5,033 bases of DNA from Alphaproteobacteria bacterium UBA2964 (GTDB lineage Bacteria; Pseudomonadota; Alphaproteobacteria; MPNO01; UBA2964): assembly GCA_002348425.1 (NCBI GenBank), contig DEBE01000109.1, forward strand, positions 4,162 through 9,194, in the 5' to 3' direction. The position numbers and the translations under genes were made by a program. Shown here piece by piece: positions 1-5,033 of this stretch. The notes under the pieces are model-generated. The model had not been told where the DNA came from. It worked only from the letters and a program-made list of their open reading frames with translations, and searched no databases. Every line of letters starts with the position of its first letter. Position 1 is the stretch's first letter.

Positions 1-107
1 TCCTTGGGGTCGTAATTACTATTAGAGAAATTAATCCATGCGGTATCTTGGATCGCCTCGAGGTCAACAGCGCTGTAGGGCATTAGATGAAAAAAAGAAA
101 ATCGCAT
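1..107 (-). CDS. LLM-class flavin-dependent oxidoreductase, N-terminal fragment
   Basis: This is the first 35 codons of a gene that runs off the left edge. The protein begins MRFSFFHLMPY and continues to a segment reading AWINFSNSNYDPK. This opening beta strand followed by an 'HLMPY' and later 'N..YDP' pattern is one I recognise from a subgroup of bacterial luciferase-like (LLM, F420/FMN-type) monooxygenases. Those enzymes use reduced flavin and O2 to oxidise organic substrates. I chose the ATG at 107 over the ATG at 83 because the family-like residues MRFSFFHL lie between the two, and because an AGAG sits 7 nt upstream of 107 while only a pyrimidine run precedes 83. The gene follows the alpha/beta hydrolase after 29 nt on the same strand, so the two are probably co-transcribed. 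The flavin-binding and catalytic parts are outside the window, so the subfamily and substrate are unknown. Confidence 0.72.
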   Translation of the reverse strand, partial: MRFSFFHLMPYSAVDLEAIQDTAWINFSNSNYDPK

Positions 108-136
108 TGTTCTGCTCTTTTGGTTAAATAATAGGT

Positions 137-922
137 TTAATTCTTGGAGGTTAAGATGCCCATCGCATCAAGAAATTCTTGGGTTTTCTCCTGATGAGGT
201 AAATGGCCGCATTTAGTGATAATATGTAGTTCAGAATTTGGTATTGAATCCTTAAACGCTTCGCCATATTCGGGCGGAAAAATATTATCGTTTTCACCCC
301 AAATTATCATAGTAGGTACCGTAATTCTATGTAACCACTTCCTCAAATCCGGATTATGAAAGCGTGGGTTCCATGATAGCTTTCCGGTAGTGAAATAGTT
401 TTTAAGTTGTATATCTTTTTGTGCCTCGGTCATCTGTTGACTTGCGGCGATGCGTTGAGTGGCTAAATTTTGATCATAAAACATCTTTTTAGCCGTTTCT
501 TCATTGCTCCACATGAAAATATCGCCCATCGGTAAGCCGACGACGTTTAATCCTGCAGCAGAAACTAAAGTGAGTGTTTTTATGTTTTCAATAGAACGGA
601 TCGCTATTTCACTCGCAATCCATCCGCCCAATGAATTACCAACTAGATGTATGTCTTGTAATTTTAACTCCTTAATGAAATCTAAATAAAAAAACGCTAA
701 GTCGGAAACGCTATCCAGCCAATCTGGATTTCCTGAGTTTCCGAAACCAGGATGGCTTGGTGCGAGCACCTCATAGCTTTGGGCCATTCCATCAAGATAT
801 GGTGCCCAGCTAGTAATACCACCTGCTCCGTGAAGAAATAGTAACGCAGGCCCGCTGCCGCCTCGCCAAATTTCTATTTTACATCCATTTATTTCTATAA
901 AGTCAGCCTTTTTATCGGCCAT
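137..922 (-). CDS. alpha/beta-fold hydrolase (MhpC/BphD-like superfamily)
   Basis: A 261-residue cytoplasmic alpha/beta hydrolase with no signal peptide or membrane segment. The whole core is visible: oxyanion-hole HGAGG at residues 31-35, nucleophile elbow GNSLGG at 95-100 (Ser97), acid Asp212 in WGEND, and catalytic His240 in KCGH. A variable lid region lies between about residues 121 and 195. The C-terminal pattern WGENDNIFP followed by CGHLPHQE resembles hydrolases that act on meta-ring-cleavage products, but the same fold covers esterases, lactonases and haloperoxidase-like enzymes, so the reaction is not fixed. The start is the ATG at 922, because GGGGAGG ends 6 nt upstream; an in-frame TTG at 940 would place that ribosome site inside the gene. 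It is first in a likely operon with the downstream LLM monooxygenase, which fits a hydrolase acting on an oxygenated product such as a lactone or ester. The product class is well supported and the substrate is unknown. Confidence 0.93.
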   Translation of the reverse strand: MADKKADFIEINGCKIEIWRGGSGPALLFLHGAGGITSWAPYLDGMAQSYEVLAPSHPGFGNSGNPDWLDSVSDLAFFYLDFIKELKLQDIHLVGNSLGGWIASEIAIRSIENIKTLTLVSAAGLNVVGLPMGDIFMWSNEETAKKMFYDQNLATQRIAASQQMTEAQKDIQLKNYFTTGKLSWNPRFHNPDLRKWLHRITVPTMIIWGENDNIFPPEYGEAFKDSIPNSELHIITKCGHLPHQEKTQEFLDAMGILTSKN

Positions 923-928
923 TATTTT

Positions 929-935
929 CCTCCCC
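929..935 (-). promoter_or_regulatory. Shine-Dalgarno site that sets the hydrolase start
   Basis: On the minus strand this reads GGGGAGG, followed by a 6-nt spacer and the ATG at 922. It is the strongest ribosome binding site in the window. It argues against the longer reading frame that would begin at the TTG at 940, since that codon lies just upstream of the site itself. Confidence 0.8.
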
Positions 936-969
936 TTCAAGTTTTCGGGAATTAATGCCCAAAACGGAT

Positions 970-1000
970 TTGTTATTATGATTTAACCGGATAATATAGT
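970..1000 (+). promoter_or_regulatory. candidate sigma70-type promoter for the cupin gene
   Basis: In the 128-nt spacer between the divergent hydrolase and cupin genes, TTGTTA (970-975) could act as a -35 element. It is followed after 16 nt by TAATAT (992-997), or after 19 nt by TATAGT (995-1000), as a -10. Each hexamer matches the consensus at four or five of six positions. Transcription would begin near 1005 and give a leader of about 45 nt. This is a by-eye match in AT-rich DNA, and such matches occur by chance. Confidence 0.35.
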
Positions 1001-1037
1001 GGACAGCAAGCAACACCGCGCAGGAAGTAAAAGGCAT

Positions 1038-1044
1038 AAAGGAG
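1038..1044 (+). promoter_or_regulatory. ribosome binding site of the cupin gene
   Basis: AAAGGAG lies 6 nt upstream of the ATG at 1051. It is a near-consensus Shine-Dalgarno at normal spacing and supports that ATG as the true start. Confidence 0.75.
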
Positions 1045-1050
1045 CATTTA

Positions 1051-2172
1051 ATGGATACTCTCGAGCAAGAGCTTAGGTCGACCGAAGGAGATAAGCCCTT
1101 TTTATCTGACCCATTCCTAGATTGGGCTGAACGAGAGGGAATACCAATCACTGAGGATTTTGGCATTCATTTGCCGGATGTTGAAGTAAAACCCTGGAAT
1201 CGTTTTGGATGTAAAGGAGGGCTAGCACATTTAAAGGGTCGTGGTGACTGGCTATCAGTTATGGTTTTAGAACTTGCGCCGGGCGAATCAACCACGCAAC
1301 AACAGCACATGTTTGAAGAAGTGGTTTATTGTCTTTCGGGTCAGGGTAGTACGCAAGTTGAAACTGCGGATGGCACTAAACACAGTTTTGAATGGGGCAA
1401 AGGTAGCTTATTTGCTCTCCCGCTAAATGCTAAGTATCAACATTTTAATGGGTCAGGTCAGGAAACAGCTCGTCTTTCATCTACAAACAATATGCCAATG
1501 ATCATGAATGTCTTTCACGATGATAAGTTTGTATTTGAAAATTCTTTCCGTTTTCCTGCGCGAGAAGGAACTGCGGATTACTATGCAGGCGAAGGGACTT
1601 TTATACCCAAACGGCCCGGGCGTCACATGTGGGAAACCAATTTTATTCCTGATCTTCAAACCTTTGAATTGCAAAAATGGGAAGCTCGTGGAGCCGGTGG
1701 CTCAAATATGATGTTTGTATTAGCAGATGGCGCAATGCATGCACATATGTCAGAGATGCCAGTAGGTACCTATAAAAAAGGGCACCGGCACGGCGCAGAT
1801 TTCCATGTAATGTGTGTCACCGGACACGGCTACTCACTTCTTTGGTATGAAGGTGATGAAGAGATAACTAGGGTTGACTGGAGCCATGGTACGGTATTTG
1901 CACCACCTGATATGATGTTTCATCAACATTTCAATGCCTCCGCAACACCAACGCGATATCTTGCTATCGCATGTGGTGGGTTACGATATCCATTAATGGA
2001 AGAAAAGAAGCGGATCTTTTTAGGTATGGATGTCGATGTCAATAAGGGCGGAGCTCAAATAGAATATGAGGATCAGGATCCTCGTATTCATGAAATGTTT
2101 CTAGAAGCTATGGAAAAGGCTGGCGCTAAATCTGGAATGGGAAGTTTTATTGATGAATCACAATTTCGATAA
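1051..2172 (+). CDS. bicupin protein, gentisate dioxygenase-like superfamily
   Basis: A 373-residue soluble protein with two cupin (beta-barrel) domains, at about residues 65-145 and 225-310. The ends of the domains repeat each other: residues 122-135 (ALPLNAKYQHFNGS) align with 284-297 (APPDMMFHQHFNAS). The C-terminal cupin keeps a plausible metal site, with His245 and His247 in GHRHG and His291 in FHQHFN; His252 sits where many cupins have Glu. The HRH pair plus an H-x-H-x-N motif resembles gentisate and 1-hydroxy-2-naphthoate 1,2-dioxygenases, which cleave rings with Fe(II). The N-terminal cupin is degenerate: Gln84 replaces the first His, His86 and Glu90 remain, and Tyr129 takes the final His position. 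Function could be ring cleavage, another dioxygenation, isomerisation or a non-catalytic role. The start is supported by a good ribosome site. The gene diverges from the hydrolase and converges on the thiolase. Fold is certain; activity is inferred. Confidence 0.88.
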   Translation: MDTLEQELRSTEGDKPFLSDPFLDWAEREGIPITEDFGIHLPDVEVKPWNRFGCKGGLAHLKGRGDWLSVMVLELAPGESTTQQQHMFEEVVYCLSGQGSTQVETADGTKHSFEWGKGSLFALPLNAKYQHFNGSGQETARLSSTNNMPMIMNVFHDDKFVFENSFRFPAREGTADYYAGEGTFIPKRPGRHMWETNFIPDLQTFELQKWEARGAGGSNMMFVLADGAMHAHMSEMPVGTYKKGHRHGADFHVMCVTGHGYSLLWYEGDEEITRVDWSHGTVFAPPDMMFHQHFNASATPTRYLAIACGGLRYPLMEEKKRIFLGMDVDVNKGGAQIEYEDQDPRIHEMFLEAMEKAGAKSGMGSFIDESQFR

Positions 2173-2182
2173 AATGTATCCG

Positions 2183-3379
2183 CTATGCGGCCTCAAACAA
2201 TGCAGCGATACCCTGGCCACCACCAACGCACATCGTTTCGAGCCCATATTTTCCGTTTCTGCGTTTAAGTTCGTGGAGTAATGAGGTCATTATGCGTATG
2301 CCCGTTGCGCCGATGGGGTGTCCGAGGGATATCCCTGAGCCATTGATATTTAATCGGTTAGGGTCGTTCCACTCTAAGCCTTTTAAGCATGCTAAGACCT
2401 GACAGGCAAATGCTTCATTAAGCTCCACGAGATCCATATTATCTATTGATAAATCGGACTTAGAAAAAAGTTTCTTAACGGCTCCGACAGGACCGATTCC
2501 CATCATGCCAGGGTGGCAACCAACCGCACTCCAGCCAGCTAAATATCCTATTGGTTCAAGATTAAAGCTCTCTAATAGATCTTCTGCTATAATAAGGCAG
2601 GCAGCCGCAGCATCATTTTGCTGACTCGCATTACCAGCGGTTACTGTACCATTTTTCATGATCGGACGTAATTTTGCTAGTTTTTCCATGTCAACGTCGG
2701 GCCGTACTCCTTCATCTTTATCAAATATGATATCTTCAGCACGTCGTTGTGAGACAGTAATTGGGACGACTTCATCCTCAAAAATCCCATTCTTCCATGC
2801 AGCGGCCGCTCTTTTTTGACTACGCATTGCGTATTCGTCTGCCTCCTGTCGGGAAATTTGATATTCGGTAGCTAAATTCTCAGCTGTTTCTATCATCCCA
2901 GAAATTTCGCCGAAACGTTCCACCGGTTGCGATCTTTCTCGCCCGCGATCTAGACGGTCATGCAATTTGACCGAGCCAGCCCGCTTTCCCCATCTCATGT
3001 CGGTCGTATAGAATTCAACATTGCTCATACTTTCTACACCGCCTGCAATGACAACGTCCGCTGCACCAGTCTGTATCATCATCGAAGCTGTTATTACAGA
3101 TTGCAGGCCTCCACCACAACGTCGGTCGATTTGCATACCTGCAGTTTCTATTGGCAAGCCAGCCTGAAGAGCGGCCCATCGACCGATGCAGGGTGTTTCG
3201 CCACTAGCATAAGATTGAGCGAAGATTACTTCCTCAATTTTTTCAGGGTTGATATTGGTTCTATCGAGTATTGCTTTAATGACGACAGCAGACATCTCCT
3301 CGACTGAAACTGATTTAAGTGTACCCCCAAAGGTTCCTACGGGTGTTCGAACAGGACTAACAATTGCGGCACGTCTCAT
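2183..3379 (-). CDS. thiolase (acetyl-CoA C-acyltransferase)
   Basis: A full-length 398-residue thiolase, the normal size for the family. It catalyses CoA-dependent cleavage of a 3-ketoacyl-CoA to acetyl-CoA plus a shorter acyl-CoA, or the reverse condensation. All catalytic elements are present: nucleophile Cys88 in DRRCGGGLQS, NEAFA at 321-325, His354 in SLGHPIGATG, and the second Cys384 in CVGGGQG. The loop GNASQQND at 250-257 carries QQ where many family members have GI; I think related acetyl-CoA acetyltransferases share this variant. There is no targeting signal, so it is cytoplasmic. The start at ATG 3379 follows a GGGGGAAGG purine run 7 nt upstream, and the stop is TAG. It stands alone on this strand, convergent with the cupin and divergent from the dioxygenase gene. 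A role at the end of a degradation pathway or in beta-oxidation is likely. Chain-length preference cannot be told from sequence, so I give no gene symbol. Confidence 0.95.
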   Translation of the reverse strand: MRRAAIVSPVRTPVGTFGGTLKSVSVEEMSAVVIKAILDRTNINPEKIEEVIFAQSYASGETPCIGRWAALQAGLPIETAGMQIDRRCGGGLQSVITASMMIQTGAADVVIAGGVESMSNVEFYTTDMRWGKRAGSVKLHDRLDRGRERSQPVERFGEISGMIETAENLATEYQISRQEADEYAMRSQKRAAAAWKNGIFEDEVVPITVSQRRAEDIIFDKDEGVRPDVDMEKLAKLRPIMKNGTVTAGNASQQNDAAAACLIIAEDLLESFNLEPIGYLAGWSAVGCHPGMMGIGPVGAVKKLFSKSDLSIDNMDLVELNEAFACQVLACLKGLEWNDPNRLNINGSGISLGHPIGATGIRIMTSLLHELKRRNGKYGLETMCVGGGQGIAALFEAA

Positions 3380-3606
3380 TTAAAAACCTTCCCCCTATCC
3401 TTCTATTTATCTACTGTATTTACATATAGACCTAATTTTTCGATTTCGGTACCCTTTAAGTTTAAAGAAGAGAGTAAAATTTTTTCATCGGTCCCCAGAT
3501 TAATTCTTTTTTTAAAGTTACATCATTTTTTTGGGTAATATTGGTCAGTTTTAAGTTAGTTAAAAAAAACTTTTACTGATTTTGACAAAGAGATAGAGAC
3601 TACTGA
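3380..3606. other. AT-rich divergent intergenic region between thiolase and dioxygenase genes
   Basis: This 227-nt spacer must hold the start signals for both flanking genes. It has a thiolase ribosome site at 3387-3395 (minus), an imperfect dyad at 3545-3579, and poly-A and poly-T runs around 3480-3570. A weak -10-like TAATAT lies at 3536-3541 with no good -35 at the right distance. TTGACA at 3582-3587 is a perfect -35 hexamer, but its -10 would fall on the start codon of the dioxygenase gene, so it is unlikely to be that gene's promoter. I see no small reading frame with a ribosome site and no RNA gene. Confidence 0.7.
3545..3579. promoter_or_regulatory. imperfect inverted repeat, candidate operator
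   Basis: TCAGT (3545-3549) and AAGTT (3553-3557) are mirrored by AACTT (3568-3572) and ACTGA (3575-3579). That gives two 5-bp half-stems on each side, separated by a TTT/TT mismatch, around a 10-nt centre. The dyad ends 27 nt before the dioxygenase start, where a repressor or activator could bind. It is AT-rich and was found by eye, so chance is a real possibility. As RNA, the hairpin would be weak. Confidence 0.3.
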
Positions 3607-4455
3607 ATGCAGATTAAGAAACTTACCAATACGTTTGGCGCTGAAATCATTGATGTTAATATCCCAGATTTAACGGATAGAGGTGATTTGGATTCAATAA
3701 TGGAAGCCTTTCTAGCCTATCAGGTAATTGTTATCCGCAATCAAAAACTTAGCCCTGTAGAGCAGAAAAAATTCAGTGAAGAATTTGGTGATTTGGATAT
3801 TCATATATCTAGTAAAAACAAGCATAAGGATCATCCGGAATTATTAATTCTTTCTAATAAAAAAATTAATGGGGAGTGGATCGGCGCGACCAATGCGGGT
3901 GACGAGTGGCATACCGATACCCAATACATGCCTATTCCAAGTAAGTGTACGATGTTACATGCACTCGAAGTTCCGGAAGAAGGAGGAGAAACAGCATTTA
4001 TCAATACCTACGCTGCCTTTGAAGCCTTGCCAGCTTCTACTCAAAATAAAATTAGAAACTTAAAAGGAGTAAACTCCTGGAACCGATTAAAGAACCCAAG
4101 GGTAAAAATTCCCAAACAGCACGGAGATGGCAAGTCTGTTTATGACATTGGTCATCCAGACGTTATGCATCCCATTGTGCGGTCCCATCCAGAAACCGGG
4201 CGGCTAGCTCTTTATGTTTCGCCTCGTCATACCCTTTTTGTAAAAGGGATGCCCGCAAAGGAATCCGAAGAGCTTTTGCAGGAACTTTTCTCTGTTCAGC
4301 AAAACCCGGAAATCATTTATACTCACAAGTGGAAATTAGGGGATGTTCTAATATGGGATAATCGTTGCACCCTCCATAAAGGTATGGGTGACATAAAGGC
4401 TCCGGGAATTCGCCATTTGCATCGCACACTCATGGCGGGTAGCGTACCTGGTTGA
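3607..4455 (+). CDS. TauD/TfdA-family Fe(II)/2-oxoglutarate-dependent dioxygenase
   Basis: A 282-residue enzyme, the usual length for the family. These enzymes couple decarboxylation of 2-oxoglutarate to hydroxylation of a substrate, often releasing sulfite, a phenol or an amine from an unstable product. The facial triad is intact: His102 and Asp104 in DEWHTDTQY, and His257 in WDNRCTLHKG. Arg273 in HLHRTLMAG is in place to bind the 2-oxoglutarate carboxylate. This spacing closely matches E. coli TauD (His99, Asp101, His255, Arg270 from memory). The N-terminus (KKLTNTFGAEI) is typical of the family and supports the ATG at 3607, although the upstream TAGAG is only a weak ribosome site. No signal peptide is seen, so it is cytoplasmic. 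A likely terminator follows the gene, and then a flavin monooxygenase gene on the same strand. The substrate is not known: sulfonate, aryloxyalkanoate, betaine-like and other acids are all possible. Confidence 0.93.
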   Translation: MQIKKLTNTFGAEIIDVNIPDLTDRGDLDSIMEAFLAYQVIVIRNQKLSPVEQKKFSEEFGDLDIHISSKNKHKDHPELLILSNKKINGEWIGATNAGDEWHTDTQYMPIPSKCTMLHALEVPEEGGETAFINTYAAFEALPASTQNKIRNLKGVNSWNRLKNPRVKIPKQHGDGKSVYDIGHPDVMHPIVRSHPETGRLALYVSPRHTLFVKGMPAKESEELLQELFSVQQNPEIIYTHKWKLGDVLIWDNRCTLHKGMGDIKAPGIRHLHRTLMAGSVPG

Positions 4456-4465
4456 GGAACAAATC

Positions 4466-4506
4466 AATAATTTTGTTTCAAATGTCGGAAAAACTCAAAA
4501 TTTATT
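4466..4506. repeat. AT-rich imperfect inverted repeat after the dioxygenase gene
   Basis: AATAATTTTG (4466-4475) is mirrored by CAAAATTTATT (4496-4506), giving ten pairs with one bulged base around a 20-nt loop. It starts 10 nt after the stop codon. It could stabilise the mRNA 3' end or be chance in AT-rich DNA. It does not look like a terminator because it has almost no G-C pairs. Confidence 0.25.
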
Positions 4507-4537
4507 ATGGAATTTTGGTCTATCCAGTTATTGAATT

Positions 4538-4572
4538 TTCCCAATTCTTTTCAAGAATGGGAAGGTTTATTT
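4538..4572 (+). terminator. probable Rho-independent terminator of the dioxygenase gene
   Basis: The arm 4538-4549 (TTCCC, then A and ATTCTT) pairs with 4553-4563 (AAGAATGGGAA) as an 11-bp stem with one bulged A and a 3-nt loop. TTTATTT follows at 4566-4572. The stem is strong for this AT-rich spacer. The T-tract is interrupted and begins 2 nt past the stem, so termination may be partial. It lies 83 nt after the dioxygenase stop and 40 nt before the next start. The opposite strand lacks a T-run after the stem, so the site is oriented for plus-strand transcripts. Confidence 0.55.
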
Positions 4573-4611
4573 CGCCTCGAGTGCATTTAAACTTTTTGAT
4601 TGGAATACTGA

Positions 4612-5033
4612 ATGACTCGTAAAGCTACCTCAATGTTTAATGATAATAAGTTTAAAATTGGTTTGTTTGGGATGAATTGTTCAGGGGGCTTGACCATGAC
4701 ATTAGCTCCTGAGTATTGGGATGCCTCTTGGAAAAATAACTTACAAGCAGCAAAATTAGCAGATGAAGCTGGTCTAGAGTTTATTCTGCCAATAGGCAGG
4801 TGGCATGGTTATGGAGGTATTACGGATACAGCGAGTGCAACTTTCGAGACATTGACATGGGCTTCCGGGTTATTAGCTCAAACAGAAAAAATTGCAATCT
4901 TTGGTACAGTGCATGTGTCAATGATCGGACCAGTATTTTGTGCAAAACAAATGGTGACAGCTGATCACATTGGTCAAGGGCGTTTTGGTCTAAATATAGT
5001 TTCGGGCTGGAATGTTGACGAGCATGAAATGCA
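4612..5033 (+). CDS. LLM-class flavin-dependent oxidoreductase, N-terminal fragment (RutA/SsuD-like)
   Basis: The first 140 residues of a gene that runs off the right edge, open throughout. It belongs to the bacterial luciferase-like TIM-barrel family, which uses reduced FMN and O2. Visible hallmarks are the first barrel strand KIGLFGMNCSGG (residues 15-26), the segment EFILPIGRWHGYGG (56-69), TVHVSMIGPVF (99-109), and the flavin-site motif GRFGLNIVSGWN (123-134). This last motif resembles RutA and the alkanesulfonate/dimethylsulfide monooxygenase group (GRFG.N.V.GW). The start is the ATG at 4612, with GGAA 6 nt upstream; the in-frame ATG at 4633 has no ribosome site. It is clearly different from the LLM protein at the left edge. 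It shares a strand with the TauD-type gene, but the terminator between them suggests at least partly separate transcription. The substrate is unknown: C-S, C-N and C-C oxidations all occur in the family. Confidence 0.9.
   Translation, partial: MTRKATSMFNDNKFKIGLFGMNCSGGLTMTLAPEYWDASWKNNLQAAKLADEAGLEFILPIGRWHGYGGITDTASATFETLTWASGLLAQTEKIAIFGTVHVSMIGPVFCAKQMVTADHIGQGRFGLNIVSGWNVDEHEM

Noticed and set aside
923..940. An upstream TTG start at 940 that would lengthen the hydrolase by six residues.
   Set aside because: The GGGGAGG ribosome site lies between this TTG and the ATG at 922, so initiation at 922 is far more likely.
981..1009. A possible minus-strand promoter for the hydrolase: TTGCTG, 17 nt, TTAAAT.
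   Set aside because: The -35 matches the consensus at only three of six positions and the -10 at four, which is too weak to list in AT-rich DNA.
912..1166. An 84-codon minus-strand open frame spanning the divergent spacer and the start of the cupin gene.
   Set aside because: It overlaps the well-supported cupin start and the hydrolase start, has no family-like features and is best explained as a shadow frame.
2180..2190. CCGC-TAT-GCGG hairpin at the cupin/thiolase junction, followed on the minus strand by ATACATTTTAT.
   Set aside because: The stem is only 4 bp and the T-rich stretch is broken, so it does not meet a reasonable terminator standard.
2960..3307. A 115-codon plus-strand open frame inside the thiolase gene.
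   Set aside because: It lies fully antisense to conserved thiolase sequence, including the Cys88 region, and its translation shows no recognisable motif.
3415..3424. Small palindrome TGTATTTACA upstream of the thiolase gene.
   Set aside because: Four-base arms in AT-rich sequence are expected by chance and the symmetry does not extend outward.
3582..3587. Perfect -35 hexamer TTGACA just before the dioxygenase gene.
   Set aside because: A -10 at normal spacing would overlap the start codon, with no matching hexamer there.
3601..3609. The string TACTGAATG at both the dioxygenase start and the LLM start (4606-4614).
   Set aside because: It is a short match that includes the start codon, and the surrounding bases differ. 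A shared leader element is not supported.

Overview
This window carries six protein-coding genes, two of them cut by the window edges. Every recognisable product is a metabolic enzyme. I see no RNA gene, mobile element, CRISPR array or phage signature. Coding sequence is moderately AT-rich and the spacers are strongly AT-rich. Genes start with ATG, several behind purine-rich Shine-Dalgarno sequences, so this is bacterial chromosomal DNA. The mix of luciferase-like (LLM) monooxygenases, a TauD/TfdA dioxygenase and a degradative thiolase fits an uncultured, perhaps marine, proteobacterium or another bacterium rich in flavin monooxygenases. That placement is an inference from gene content and not a firm assignment.

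Layout from left to right. Positions 1-107 (minus) hold the N-terminus of an LLM flavin-dependent oxidoreductase. Positions 137-922 (minus) encode an alpha/beta hydrolase that lies just upstream of it in transcription order, with a 29-nt gap, so the two probably form one operon running off the left edge. A 128-nt divergent spacer separates the hydrolase from a double-cupin protein (1051-2172, plus). The cupin gene converges on a thiolase gene (2183-3379, minus), with only 10 nt between the stop codons. An AT-rich divergent spacer (3380-3606) follows, containing an imperfect dyad. Next comes a TauD/TfdA-family Fe(II)/2-oxoglutarate dioxygenase (3607-4455, plus), then a hairpin resembling a terminator. 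The 5' part of a second, different LLM flavin-dependent oxidoreductase (4612 to the right edge, plus) ends the window.

Taken together, the genes look like part of a catabolic island: two flavin monooxygenases and a 2OG dioxygenase for oxygen insertion, a hydrolase for C-C, ester or lactone cleavage, a cupin that may be a ring-cleavage-type dioxygenase or isomerase, and a thiolase to release acetyl-CoA or another acyl-CoA. No transporter or regulator is visible and the substrate cannot be read from the sequence. The most unusual protein is the bicupin: its C-terminal metal site looks complete and resembles gentisate dioxygenase, while its N-terminal site is degenerate. I found no convincing evidence for a wholly new type of system.
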